Of a DNA stretch of 64,000 nt, positions 38,601 to 48,254 are shown piece by piece. The stretch covers positions 74,998,643-75,062,642 of the forward strand of contig CM049307.1 in the NCBI GenBank assembly GCA_026874595.1, read 5' to 3'. The first letter of the stretch is position 1; each line of letters opens with the position of its first letter. The stretch comes from Sipunculus nudus. Lineage: Eukaryota > Annelida > Sipuncula > Golfingiida > Sipunculidae. The notes under the pieces were generated by a model. That model worked only from the letters and a program-made list of their open reading frames with translations. It was not told the origin of the DNA and did no database searches. The position numbers were made by a program, and so were the translations under genes.

Positions 38601-41600
38601 CACAATTAAATGTACACTTTAATCATTGTAACCCTAATGGTACAATACAAAATCTAAAATGTAGCATAGCCTAGAATAAGAATGAATCAAATACAGAAAA
38701 TAATAACATTCATCTAGTTTATGCACCAGGGGAAGCCTGCTGGTAGTGGCCAAGCTGAACCAAGGCAAGCTGCCTGGGGTGGGTTACATAATGCAAGTGA
38801 AGGCTGTACTACTAGGTGGGCTAGATGTAAACAACACTTGACATGGTGTATGAAAACATGAATAAAAGCTATTCTTTCCAATCAATTTCTTTGAAATTTC
38901 AGATTTTAAAAGATTAAATCCTTATGTATATATGCTGTGAAAATTAAATCAACAGTGCCAAAGTTGGACAAAATTTAAGGTATTGATTTTTTATTTATGC
39001 TAATAACTTGAAAAATTTGCAAAATTCAGATCTAATTTTGGGTAAACAATTGAATCTTGATTAAATAAAGTTATATTCCTGGGGACATCTAAAATTATGC
39101 CAACAGCCTGGGGAGCATAAAGATGTGCACTGAATGACCTACAGTCATCAAAGTGGACTGCTTGACAATGTAAGGGAATACAACAAGAGCCTCCAAAAAA
39201 ATTCAATAACTAGCCTAATTTTGCAGCTTTAATTTTCAAATTTCAGATTTCAACAGATTGAATCCTTATGTATACATGCTGTGAAAATTAAATCCACAGT
39301 ACTTACAGGAAAAAAACGTGCCGTGGCCAAAGTTGGGCAAAATTTAAGGTACCAATTTTATATTTTTCCCAAATTAAAAAAAAATTTAACAGATTTTGAT
39401 CTAATTTTTAGTATACAATTAAATTTTGATTAATTAAAGTTGTATTACTGGAAAAAAAAGTCCCTACCTTTGGTCTTAAGTGACCAAATATCTTCCTGAT
39501 TTTTTTACAAAGTCCATTATGTTTGGGCCCATAACTTTTTTAAATTATATAATACTGACTTAATATCTGGAATGAACATAGAAACTATATAGAGGAATAT
39601 TTATGGTAAATATGAAGAAAACCAGATGAGTGGTTTTGATATTAGGTAGTCGTGAAGAGTGAAAATAGATTTCTAATAAAAAATTCAAAACATTTTAGCT
39701 AGGGGTCTCAAACAGGAAATGTATGTTCAATTTAACAGCTATGGTGTCTGAATCATCTTTGTATACATGCTCAGACTTGTTACCTGTGATTTTTCAACTC
39801 CACTATCCTGAATGCTAGTCTCATCAGCAGCTGGGGATGGAGGTGTCTCCTCATCTTCACTGTCACTCTCTATGACCCTCCTTGACCTCTTGCGACCTTT
39901 CTTGACAGGAGAGTCCTCCTCTTCCTTTATCTGATCCTTAGTCTTCTTTGGTTTGGTTTTCTTTGGTTGTGTCTCTTCTGGACTTGGTTTAATCACATCA
40001 TTTTCCTCTTTCACTTTCTCCTTTTTCTTTTTGCTCACAGTTTCCTTTGCAGGTGGGGAATTCTTAGTCCTAAGTGGTGACTTTGTTTTCCTGACAAATG
40101 GGGTACATTGTTAAAAATAACACGATATATGTCACAAGATTTTGAAACATCAAATTTTCTATAATCAAATAATATGGTGAAGGTGTAGAATGATTGTTCA
40201 CAAGAAAAATATGGTTCCTAACCAAACTAATGGAAATGATATGAGTTAAGATAAAAATGTTAAGTACAGGTGCAACCTTGATTTATATTAACAGAAATTC
40301 AGTCAAGTTAGATATGATGGAAAAGAATGTCATACAATATCATATATTTTTTTTAATAGCACACCAAATGCAGTACATTTGTATAAGACTATAAGGTTCT
40401 GGTATAATAATTAATACATATTAACTACAAACTTCACTATTATTCAGGTTCATATGTTGTCTTAAAAGATGTTAAATATTAAATAACAAAAGATTTCAAT
40501 CAGTTTCGCATGCAAAAAGCATTTATAGGTTAGACCGTTGATCAGATTTAGAAATTTGAATCATATAGATCTATTTTTAAATTCTTTCTCTCCTGCAGGA
40601 ACCATTTAGCTACTGACTACTGCTGAAGAGTACTGCTCATATTATGATTTTATCTTTGCGCCGCCAATAGCAACGGACAACAAATGTAAACAAGGAAGTA
40701 TCAGGATTTTGTCAACAGTGGGAAATAATATAAGTTTGAATCAAGGTCATGATTTCAAAATCATAAAATACTGTACTGTAAAACTAAGAACTGGCTGCAT
40801 TCTGCAAGATATTTCATAGCAAACACAATGCAAAACTTATTACAAATGGGGGTCTGATCAAACTAGTGGCACATCAGAGTTGGTCGCATTTCCGCAAAGC
40901 AATATTTGTAATGTCTTTGTATAGAATGTTCATATCCACATAAATCAAACACTAAATATACATAACAAGGTCCTGAAATAAAATGCTATCCATCAATATT
41001 TTTGATACAATATTTGAAAATCTAATTATTCGTTGATATACATATGGTTGGCTTTTGAGATGTAATGAAAAGGCAGATTTTTGATGGAATTTAACAGACT
41101 TTTTTTGTGCAAGCTATTTAATTCATTGTCAATCAGTTTGTTCACAGTTAGTAGATTTTTTATTTAGCCATTAAAACTTAATCTGATTTCACTTCAATTT
41201 TCTGATTGGACAACAAAAAACTAGTGCATGAAGTGGTATTTAATTTATGGATTATAACTGACAACTGAATATAAAATATAATACCTCCATTGGCTCAAAG
41301 CCAAGTTATTTCTATTGTAGCACAAATGATTTTACAGACCCTTCAGGCTTCATTTGGTCAGGATGTATTCAATACAATTATGTATTCTGCAAATAATCTT
41401 GACTGAAATGTAATTTAGAAAATATGTCACATAAAATCACCGCGTTTTTCAATAATCACACTATTGTCGTATTGACAGAAAATTATTAAATTGTCAAAAA
41501 AAATTATAAAAAATACAAGGGTTACATACACAGATCTCAATCTTTTAGAAGTTTTACGAATAATTATGCCCCCGTGTTTTATAGAAAAGCTGAATATTCT

Positions 41601-42530
41601 GTGTCACGGATTTACAATGTCACCAAAGATTTATTTTGCTGTGATTTGCAATGTGCAAATGGCTTAGCCCTAGCACCCGTCCTCTCTTACTACGCTACGC
41701 TGTGCGAGAGCCCTAGAAGATAATTTGAGGAAACTGGAGACATTCCACATGACAATTAAATTCTTATATTTCGTCTGAAATGTCGTATTCGTTAAGAAAA
41801 AAAGCGTATTCTCATCAAATACGCATATAACATTCCACTTAGACAGTGTTTGTCCACTTTAAATGTTGATTAGAAGAATATGTATTATCCTAATAAACGG
41901 TGTTACACGGGGAATGATGTCTGCTCTGGGTTTTCCCTCCAGCCACGGCTGGCCGGCAGCCGCCTGTGTAACCAGTGGTAACGGGCCTTGTTGGCTCAGC
42001 GAGCAAAGGTCACGTAGTTCATTGTTTCAGATTCTGAGACAGTTTCAAGCGCAAGGATTACAAAGTTTTAAAAGTGAGTCTTGTTTACATACTAAAACAT
42101 AATATTTTGCTGAATTTCGTGGTCATTCGAATAAAGTACTATATCTCCCTTAGATTACTTAAAGTTTCCTTGTCATAAACGCACTATTTGATTTTACACG
42201 ATTTTTTTCCGACAAGGGTTTGAAGTTCTCCAGTTTACTCTGAAGCTTTTTATGCGGCGGTATCCTGGGTCCTGGATACCTCCGCATTTAATGCAGTCAC
42301 AAATGGCTATGTTCTGCGTAACATTGGGCGATATTGAAGACACTACTCACTCTGTTTTCTCGATCGCGGGTGTATCGGGTGCATTTTCGTCTCTCCTGGC
42401 CACTTTCGGCCGTGAAAAGAACGCTCTGCAAAAGGAGAAAAACCGATCAAAATCTGTAGACTTATAATCAAATCTGATAGAAAATCTATAAAAATTTTCG
42501 GAGCACTTACGTGATGGACTTCTGTGACAT
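20628..42530 (-). CDS. DNA ligase 1, N-terminal regulatory region (seven exons, gene continues left)
   Basis: Minus-strand exons, 5' to 3': 42511-42530, 39784-40090, 34545-34665, 33452-33576, 32233-32449, 29968-30024 and 20628-20847. All junctions are GT-AG with matching phases (2,0,1,0,1,1, then 2), giving 1067 nt, about 355 residues. LIG1 seals Okazaki-fragment nicks at replication forks and binds PCNA through an N-terminal PIP box. Evidence: it starts MSQKSIT, like the QxxI part of the LIG1 PIP box; DSPVKKGRKRSRRVIESDSE resembles the vertebrate LIG1 tail; residues about 274-285 read KKPAIHSFFSPR, like the second SFF motif of LIG1; the rest is Lys/Glu-rich with SP sites, as expected of this disordered region. 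Exon 7 encodes KQEKKE repeats. Odd: the PIP-box Phe pair is not encoded where exon 1 joins exon 2. No catalytic domain is in the window. RFC1 has a similar charged N-terminus and is the main alternative. Confidence 0.7.
20848..22401 (-). other. LIG1 intron 6, downstream part
   Basis: AT-rich intron sequence between exon 7 and the unassigned segments at 22.4-22.9 kb. No repeat with clear borders was seen. Confidence 0.5.
22402..22493 (-). CDS. Possible unassigned exon within LIG1 intron 6
   Basis: After AATTCTTACAG on the minus strand an open stretch reads FQAYLSLVVQLIHIEQEQ and then QFVKHKKCRYGL, an amphipathic helix-like composition. The possible donor (GTTTAT) is poor. Including it would interrupt the SFF-SPR junction between LIG1 exons 6 and 7, so it is not a constitutive LIG1 exon. 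It may be a relic of another gene or chance. Confidence 0.2.
22582..22941 (-). CDS. Unidentified 119-residue hydrophobic open frame
   Basis: The frame starts MSIKEISENDYSAVSEAGIK and contains at least one good membrane-like stretch (ICFVVILLVSYVVFSSLAV). The opposite strand is also open for 83 codons, which weakens the case. The local base composition is richer in GC than the surrounding intron. I do not recognise it; with the segment at 22402-22493 it may be part of one decayed or intron-nested gene. Confidence 0.25.
   Translation of the reverse strand: MSIKEISENDYSAVSEAGIKKVLHHCLVKLIKSVILGSFVTKRIALMEPSSWGLLNVVTWEFLILGGLPFVVRRFDERICFVVILLVSYVVFSSLAVTLAKRVGSTKEMTWKVLWLHPP
23482..24062. mobile_element. 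Non-autonomous hAT element (581 bp) with perfect 8-bp duplication
   Basis: Terminal inverted repeats start TAGTGGTGGG on both ends, followed by GATCATCGA-type and AATCGATCATCGGTTTG text, and the element is flanked on both sides by ATCTTTAC (23474-23481 and 24063-24070). An 8-bp duplication and TAGTGGTGGG ends are hAT hallmarks. There is no transposase frame. The subterminal region is rich in CGATCGG/CCGAT palindromes, likely transposase sites. Confidence 0.92.
24638..25150 (+). repeat. 24-bp minisatellite split by a ~410-bp insert
   Basis: Units of the type AAGGACCTACAGCACATTTG occur 3-4 times at 25075-25150 and once at about 24638-24663. Between them lies a ~410 bp block that includes GAGCGCTCCAGTTGGTAGAG, reminiscent of a tRNA A box, and ATGGTGCATAAAAAG, so it may be a tRNA-derived SINE. 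No B box was found. Confidence 0.5.
25490..28310 (+). repeat. Repeat array R2 with GGTGGC...CACC cores
   Basis: Tandem-like units of about 300-450 bp. Cores are GGTGGCGCCACC at 25710 and diverged versions near 26847, 27176, 27621, 27954 and 28296. Each is followed by CTATCCAAGATCTTC...GATTTTTGGACC-type text and GGTCATGACCCCAATTTA. One unit is interrupted by a TIR element (25806-26613). Non-coding; the core motif links the array to R1. Confidence 0.75.
25806..26613. mobile_element. 808-bp TA-flanked element nested in R2
   Basis: Ends are CTGTGCTTTGCTTGTTATTT on the left and, on the complement of the right end, CTGTGGTTGGCTTTATATTT. TA flanks both sides (25804-25805 and 26614-26615). The undisturbed paralogous site at about 26931-26960 (TTATTGAGATATTAATGATT) shows that this block is extra sequence. 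No transposase frame; TA duplication and CTGTGGTT ends suggest the Tc1/mariner/pogo group. Confidence 0.88.
28311..28990 (-). other. LIG1 intron 6, AT-rich
   Basis: No coding signal or repeat border was recognised between R2 and the G-rich minisatellite. Confidence 0.5.
28991..29825 (+). repeat. G-rich minisatellite (GGGTGAGG type)
   Basis: About 835 bp of 10-13 bp words built on GGGTGAGG with the linkers TCT, AGT, TTT and AAGAAGT. There is higher-order structure: a ~100-bp block at 29151-29250 returns at 29515-29625, a block at 29243-29333 returns at 29725-29820, and one at 29331-29395 returns at 29661-29725, in a different order. It lies 140 bp downstream of the LIG1 exon 6 donor, with the G-rich strand as template for LIG1 RNA. 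Confidence 0.9.
30025..32232 (-). other. LIG1 intron 5
   Basis: Contains the R1/R2-like repeat at 30525-31010. The remainder (31011-32232) is AT-rich with no exon-like segment. Confidence 0.6.
30525..31010 (+). repeat. Two-unit repeat with GGTGGTGCCACC cores
   Basis: Cores at 30534 and 30860 sit in matching context (TTGTTNAACAGAGGTGGTGC and then CACCTGCAGGT). The block ends in GGACGGACAGACAGACA and a short GC-rich tail near 31010. It is a third repeat type built on the same palindrome. Confidence 0.65.
32450..33451 (-). other. LIG1 intron 4
   Basis: 1.0 kb intron, AT-rich, no recognised repeat or gene. The acceptor used for exon 5 could be either TTTGAAG (as chosen) or TTTTCTAAG nine bases on; both keep the frame. 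Confidence 0.6.
33577..34544 (-). other. LIG1 intron 3
   Basis: 968 bp, AT-rich, nothing recognised. Confidence 0.6.
34800..35420 (+). repeat. Dispersed repeat family R3, copy 2 (uninterrupted)
   Basis: Collinear with both parts of copy 1 at 7.3-8.9 kb and without the R1 insertion, so it serves as an empty-site reference for that copy. Contains CTGTCTCCTTTGTATAAAAA and the AAGGTCATGTAAAGTTCATA tail. Non-coding. Confidence 0.75.
35421..36984 (-). other. LIG1 intron 2, middle
   Basis: AT-rich. Contains the 33-bp module and an imperfect direct duplication at about 36590-36715 (GTTAAAATATTAGAATTGTT twice, about 67 bp apart). Nothing else recognised. Confidence 0.5.
35581..35613 (+). repeat. 33-bp dispersed module, copy 2
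   Basis: Begins ACAAGGGACCCATGGGTCAC and ends CGCTCAGCTGA; four mismatches to copy 1 in 33 positions. Confidence 0.7.
36990..38480 (-). repeat. Tandem-core repeat R1, copy B (near complete, inverted relative to copy A)
   Basis: Seven palindrome cores (37345, 37494, 37624, 37773, 37902, 38051, 38180), spaced alternately about 149 and 129 bp. Inverted ends: GTATCCGCCAAATCAGAG near 37030 on the left and the complement of GTATCCGCCTAAATCAGAG near 38440 on the right. Just inside the left end GTATCCGC...GCGGATAC makes a hairpin. The right end (CTTGTCGACTA) equals the left edge of copy A. No transposase or helicase frame. Confidence 0.8.
38876..39690 (+). repeat. Dispersed repeat family R4, LIG1-intron copies
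   Basis: Two partial units (about 38876-39093 and 39180-39690) align with 2296-2960 in the C1q intron. Shared text includes CAAAATTCAGATCTAATTT, AAAACGTGCC and GAGTGGTTTTGATATTAGG. Confidence 0.7.
40091..42510 (-). other. LIG1 intron 1
   Basis: 2.4 kb, AT-rich, with no recognised repeat border. I looked on the minus strand for a small phase-2 exon encoding Phe-Phe to complete the PIP box and did not find one. Confidence 0.5.
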
Positions 42531-43296
42531 TTTGAGGTAAATTTCGCGCCGTCCTGGTCAGAGTTCATGTAAATATTCATAGAGGACAAAGGTCATAGTC
42601 GGAATTGCAGTCGCGAGATGGCGCTTCATACAACCCCGTCATCGCAGGTGCAGACAAAAAGCAACGCTTCTGCATAGATAAAGTTGCATAAAAATATGCT
42701 TCAGTTATAATAGTTGAGCATAGTAGATTTTTAATTATTATAATTCTGTTTTTCTCTCTCTATCATTATTTTTTATCCATCTGCAAACTAACATAAAAAT
42801 ATAAGAAAAATGTAAGAGTAAATAAATAAAGCAAATATGGCTAAATATGTCTAGCCCTAAAATTTACCCTAGAATTTAAGGCTATAAGAATACCATGTAT
42901 TTTCTTAAAATATAATAAAGAAAAAAAAGTTGTTTATATGTAACATATATATAAATAATTCATTGATCGTCTGGTATCCTGTATTCCTTTTCGCGCATAT
43001 ATATTGAGTAATTTCACACATTGAGCTTTAAGAATAACCAAGGATTTATAAATATTTGATGCTGCTGATGATGATGGTGGTTCTTCTTCTTCTTCTTATA
43101 ATTATAATTATTGTTATTATTATTATTATAAGTAGTAGTAGTATTTTAAGTATTATCATTATCATTAATATTGTTAAATCTATTAATATGTTTATTTTGT
43201 CCAGCGCACATATATCATATAATATCAAATATAAATGATGATAATATACATCGAATACTAAAATCTGAAATGAATATGTAAACAACTCTGCTCTGA

Positions 43297-43297
<1 letters not shown>
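42531..43297. promoter_or_regulatory. Presumed LIG1 5' region / shared upstream region
   Basis: Sequence between the LIG1 start codon (42530, minus) and the possible plus-strand transcript at 44 kb. No TATA box or CpG-dense core is certain. Trinucleotide repeats (TTC and TTA/TAG types) fill about 43080-43145. Confidence 0.35.

Positions 43298-43350
<53 letters not shown>
43298..43350. repeat. (TA)n microsatellite
   Basis: About 26 TA units, followed by TTTATTTATATAATTATATT and a transposon-like CAGTGG end. Confidence 0.95.
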
Positions 43351-43354
<4 letters not shown>

Positions 43355-43370
43355 TTATATAATTATATTC

Positions 43371-43532
43371 AGTGGCGGATCCCCTTTTGAGCTAAAACAA
43401 CTTTTTTTAGGGGTTCAAACCAAATTTTGCGACCCTGACCCCCTACTTTACGGAGTAGACGACATTTTTTTTAGGACTACATTTAGTTTTCCTGGTGTTT
43501 GACCCTCCCCTTTCCAAAATCCTGTATCCGCC

Positions 43533-43535
<3 letters not shown>
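43371..43535. mobile_element. Short MITE-like element between two (TA)n tracts
   Basis: Left end CAGTGGCGGATCC; right end complement GGGGCGGATACAGGATTTTG. Length about 165 bp. The outermost three bases do not match and no clean target duplication is visible because both flanks are (TA)n. The ends resemble hAT-type MITEs. Confidence 0.5.
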
Positions 43536-43586
<51 letters not shown>

Positions 43587-43587
43587 T

Positions 43588-43680
<93 letters not shown>
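43536..43680. repeat. Long (TA)n microsatellite with interruptions
   Basis: About 145 bp of TA dinucleotides with a few GTA/TTTA interruptions around 43575-43600. Confidence 0.95.
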
Positions 43681-43685
<5 letters not shown>

Positions 43686-44336
43686 TACACCTGATGGCGG
43701 TATCGATTTTGTTCAGAATGCAAGGCAAGATTAACATTACACTGACAACATAAACTCGACATTTTCCCCCTAAACTCGTCAGAAATAAAGTGAAGTGATC
43801 CCGTCAGAGCCCTCATCAGCCAGATGGGTTAGTCCAAGCAGCGGGAGGCGGGCTACGGGTGACGAGTTGCTTGGTCGGGCGCGAACAGCGGGGGGCGCCT
43901 GGCAGCATCTGGTCACTCCTGTGTGCTGGCATTCGCAGGCTACTGTCACGTGGCAGCATCTCAGCGGCCTTTTCGAATGTCTAACAGCTTTGAACGAAGA
44001 CATCAACATGGCCATTTTGAATTTGCTTTACCAGTCCCTCTTGAAAAGTGAAAATTTGCTGAAAAAAGAAGACTCTAAGGGTACGGGTAAGTTGCTGTGT
44101 GGTGGATCGCTTACAAAGACCCGCTATCACTCTGATGTCTAGAAAATCTAAGTGTTTTTATGCAGCATTAAGCCTGGATTCAGCCTTTAATAATGCCCAG
44201 ACAAAAGGCCAGTTAAAACCTCGTGTTCTTGTATTGTGTATAATATAGACTGCAGATTATTATACATAAATATGACCAATCTGCCAGGGCACCCATAGGT
44301 CAGCGATGTATTTTCATACTCAAGTACACATTTATG

Positions 44337-44340
<4 letters not shown>

Positions 44341-44398
<58 letters not shown>
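44341..44398. repeat. (TA)n microsatellite
   Basis: About 29 TA units inside the first intron of the possible three-exon gene. Confidence 0.95.
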
Positions 44399-44401
<3 letters not shown>

Positions 44402-44705
44402 GGGGGTGCTTGCGTGTGTTTGTATATAAGTACACTAACACACAATAAACGCACACATGAGTATACTATATGTATGCGGATTTGTTTCGCCTTATTACTA
44501 TGGGTAGCATTGCATTGATATAGACCATATTTCATATTGGATTATAATATGTGTATATTTCATATTTATTAACTTTATTTTCTGTGTATTTTTAGATTCG
44601 ACTATAAATAATATTTATCTCTTGTTCATTAATATTATTAGTTTAATTGCCTCTGTATTGATAAAATATTGCCATTTTAATTAATGCACTTATTATGGCT
44701 TAATC

Positions 44706-44710
<5 letters not shown>

Positions 44711-44757
<47 letters not shown>
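44711..44757. repeat. (TA)n microsatellite
   Basis: About 23 TA units in the same intron. Confidence 0.95.
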
Positions 44758-44759
<2 letters not shown>

Positions 44760-45595
44760 TTATAACATTAACTTATCGTTCTTCCAGAGAGCATGATCAA
44801 AGAAGCAATATATTTGTCAGCATTTTTTCAGAAAGGCAGAAATGTGTTATGTGGTTGACACAATTTATATAGCATATAAAAATTTGTTTTTTTTCAGAAC
44901 AGAGCATCAGTGCTGCGACAGTATAACTTCAATGGCTGTTTAAAGAGAAAGATGAACAGCTGTTTGTCCTGAATAAGGTAGGTGTGGTCTGCATTATTGA
45001 ATTTGTCTCATTATTCCTTCAAAATTCAAACTTTTTTTTATTAAAATTGAAACTTCAAGCACAGGCATGTTTTATAATGAAAGAGGTTAAATGTGGATCA
45101 TTTATTTATTGTTGCTTGGTTATATTTTGTTTTAACAGTTTTACCAAGTAATACTTAGATTGTACATATTACATTGTATCCCACCTGTGTCGCATATATA
45201 AGTAAGATCAGACGTAGGTCACATTGAGTTACAGGACAATGTCCACAGATTTCCATGTTCAGAATGCTTACTTATTGTTTCCTTCTTACTTTTGCAGGCT
45301 GATGCCAAACTGACGTCGTGTGAACTGTTTAAGGATTTCAGGAAAGGAATCCATTGACTGCCAAGAGGGCATCAATCCTGGTAGATCGCGTCATGGTCGT
45401 CAGCGAGGATCCAACTATGGACGCGACAACAACCTAATGTTGTGTCATAGGGTTGTACTTTATGTTTAGTACACTTTAACCTAAGGGACTGACAAACACG
45501 TAGGAATTTCTCCATGCGCAGGTGTTGAACCTGCCAGATCCACCCAAAACACAAAGGCCAACAGTCGTAAGGGTCTGTGAGGCCCTAGGATTGTG

Positions 45596-45601
45596 AATAA
45601 A
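45596..45601 (+). terminator. Candidate poly(A) signal AATAAA
   Basis: Follows the last exon of the possible three-exon transcript by about 240 bp. Confidence 0.35.
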
Positions 45602-46383
45602 GGTCAAAGGCGACAAAAGTAAAAAATGAACCGGTGCGGCTGTGTGTTATGCTCGGTGTGGAGAAGTTTGAAATCTAGCCCTGAAATCGACCGTTTTAGG
45701 GATCATTTTATTGAAATATTGCTCATCACACCTCTTGAATATTACCATAAAATCAACACTGTTAGAAAGATCAGTAAGTGGTAATGAAGATACAGGTTTA
45801 ATTATTGTTGTTACCGAGGCCATGAAAGTGATGAGCATATTATAGGTGTCTAAATGATGTAATCCGGTCTTGTAAATTACATGCAATGGATCCGTTGCAT
45901 ATGTCGTGAATTATATTACTGCATCCATTGTATGGACATCAGATTCAATATATGTTACCTTAGGACTGACCGAGTATAAAGAATGGACATTATCCCGTAC
46001 TGTTTGAAAGAGTCGTTTGCGATTTTAAGATATGCAATATCATCAATCCATGCCGCATGGTTATGTTTATATAATTATTTACAGTTGTTTATGATATGCA
46101 AATTAAAATGTTTTAACATGGAGCACGTTTGTTTTTTTTAGTTAACAATCAAAGCATATTTGAACCGCAACAAACACAGCAGAAGAACAGCCTTTTACAT
46201 TTAAGCAATGAAATGAAGTTGACCCTAAGAAATATTTTGCCAAATATTTTGCATGAATTGCCCAACTGTGCTTCTCCACCATATAGCTGCTTTATCTCAA
46301 TATCACCATCACATCACAACATAAAGTAATACCCTTAATGCATAAGATCCGATTGGTTTAGGTAAAGAGAACCCATATCCTAA
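45602..46383. other. Nothing recognised
   Basis: AT-rich sequence without supported genes or repeat borders. Confidence 0.5.
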
Positions 46384-46720
46384 AAAAAAATTCGTAATTC
46401 CAGAAAGAACCTTTCAGTAGGGTTACAAGAAACATCCATTGTTAGGGTTATATACATAGAACCCTTGGGGTTCCATGAAGGACCATAAGAGAGGGTTCTA
46501 TGAAGAACCCTGACGAACCTTTCAGTAGGGTTCTAAGAAGCACCCATTGCTAGGGTTATATATGGAACCATTGGGGGTTCCATGAAGAACCCTAAGAGAG
46601 GGTTCTATGAAGAACCCTGACCAGAGGGTTCCACCTGGAACCTTTAAGGGTTCCCCACTGGATCCACTCTAAAGAACCCTTAAGGGTTCTACATGTAACC
46701 CTTTTTTCTTAGAGTGTATG
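46384..46720. repeat. GGGTTCT/AGAACCC repeat element
   Basis: Two tandem ~108-bp units (about 46404-46513 and 46514-46621), each opening GAACCTTTCAGTAGGGTT and closing GGTTCTATGAAGAACCCTGA. Then a palindrome-rich tail follows, AAGAACCCTTAAGGGTTCTA, ending CTTAGAGTG opposite CACTCTAAAG. It resembles short inverted-repeat elements with AGAACCC words known from other animal genomes. Non-coding. Confidence 0.7.
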
Positions 46721-47031
46721 AAGAATTTTGGTAAATAGACATATAGTGACATAAACGCAGAGGAGTATTACAGATCTGATTAATTAGAGGGGAAAGATTC
46801 ATATTTTCTATTCCGGAGACAGTGGGACTGCTGAGCTAGAAGGCAAACATAATTATATAAAGAGTTGATGAGAAACTGTAGATATGGTATATATTACAGG
46901 TATCTTGCATTTCATATATTGGCGGATAAAGCTTTTGGAAAAGGGTATGAAGCGATCGAAATACACATGCCCGGTGAAAAGGCTTATAGTATATAGAGCT
47001 CCCCTTGACCAGCGGTTAATTTCTCTCCTCC

Positions 47032-47073
<42 letters not shown>

Positions 47074-47539
47074 AACACACATGTGTACACTTTTACACAT
47101 ATGTATGAACACAATCACAGGCGTATAAACAAATACAAAACAAACATGTACATGCCACACCTTCGTATATTTTAAGTTGATTTATTATTATTTTTATTAA
47201 TAAAGTAATTTGTAAATTGATACTCAAGAGATCCAACTAGATGAATATTGTACATGAGGCATGCACTCTTTGACACATAAGAAACATATTGATATACTTT
47301 TCAACAGGCCGTTACAAGTAAGATTTCTAAGTAAGAATAAAGATAAACTGCTTGCACCGCGAAGTGAATTATATATATATATATATACATATAATGCAAA
47401 AACATACCCAAGGTGGAACTATAAGAAAGCTGACTGAAATATGTTTGCCAAACTGTCTGATACCTAAATACCGAGATAAAAGAAACAAATGTCCAGTACA
47501 TCAAAAGAGCAACCTCAAGTTTTAATCAGGCCATGCATC
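46721..47539. other. AT-rich sequence with a simple-repeat cluster
   Basis: Contains C13 at 47030-47042 followed by (CT)n and (AC)n to about 47078, and (TA)9 at about 47371-47388. No gene. Confidence 0.6.
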
Positions 47540-47700
47540 CTGAAAGCGGCTTCAGAAATTATCCCAAGGGGTGCGCGTAAGAACCAGTACAGGCTACTCT
47601 GGACAGGACCTCGAGAACCAATATAAGCAAGACTAAAGAAGGTGCTGAAATAAATCCAACCATCCAGAGCAACATAACTCATTTAGCCACCTGTGCCAAG
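47540..47700 (+). pseudogene. Possible decayed LINE ORF2 fragment
   Basis: One frame reads KAASEIIPRGARKNQYRLLW and then TGPREPI before a stop. The IPRG...R segment resembles the linker after the endonuclease domain in RTE/CR1-type mollusc LINEs. Very short and degenerate, so this is only a suggestion. Confidence 0.25.
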
Positions 47701-47863
47701 TACAAAAAGGCTCACATCCATGCAGGCTGCATGATCTAGCTGGATAGAAACATCATTACAAATTAAACACGCACATGATAAAATATTATTGATAAAATAT
47801 ACGATACACGTATCAATGGACTAACCAGTAATGCATTCTTTAAGCTGAAGCGGGGATTGTAGC

Positions 47864-47881
47864 GGGGGGGGGGGGGGGGGG
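47864..47881 (+). repeat. Poly-G tract, G18
   Basis: Eighteen G followed by AGGGGGTGCCC. Confidence 0.9.
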
Positions 47882-48254
47882 AGGGGGTGCCCAGGCTCCT
47901 CAGTCCATCAAGGTAATGTTATTACGTTCATATAGGGGATCTGTAGGTGAATTTATCATTATGATCTTATATATTTCCTTCGCGAGTCTTAAGCTTATTA
48001 ACTGACGTGGTTACATTAATACCGAATGTTATCTGACACGGAATATACCTGGTGGTGAATATATATGGTTTCCTGTTGTTAATAGGCCTAATCTTGTTAT
48101 ACTATTCGGTATCCTCGATGCGCCCTTGTTTTTACCTATTAAGCATTCTGAATCTCACTTATTTTCTAGGGGATTCACCAATTTATCTCTGAAAAATAAT
48201 ATTTTGTGCCAAAATTATGTAACCATTTTTCGGCCAAAAGTTAATGCCCAGGGC

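Larger units (their letters stand above)
44008..45357 (+). pseudogene. Possible three-exon gene with one in-frame stop, unknown family
   Basis: Exons 44008-44086, 44898-44977 and 45298-45357 have good junctions (CGG|GTAAGT; TTTTTTCAG|AAC; AAG|GTAGGT; TTTTGCAG|GCT) and compatible phases (1, then 0). The first exon reads MAILNLLYQSLLKSENLLKK. Exon 2 holds a TAA at 44924-44926, yet the same frame continues as LQWLFKEKDEQLFVLNK, splices in phase to ADAKLTSCELFKDFRKGIH and stops at 45355. AATAAA lies at 45596-45601. A frame that is protein-like on both sides of one stop suggests a nonsense change, a sequence error, or a non-coding transcript that resembles a gene by chance. It would diverge from LIG1, about 1.5 kb away. 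I do not recognise the protein. Confidence 0.35.

Noticed and set aside
20628-42530. Assignment of the charged multi-exon gene to RFC1
   Set aside because: RFC1 has a similar SDSE-rich N-terminus, but the MSQKSI start and the internal HSFFSPR followed by a basic tail fit LIG1 better; kept as an alternative.
42347-42589. 80-residue minus-strand frame over the LIG1 start region
   Set aside because: It is in a different frame from MSQKSIT, and the exon donor at 42510 fits the MSQKSIT frame.
43483-43753. Open frames of alternating Ile-Tyr over (TA)n tracts, also at 44187-44535, 50084, 53407, 54494, 61394-61807 and 62247
   Set aside because: They are translations of dinucleotide repeats in every frame and have no coding support.
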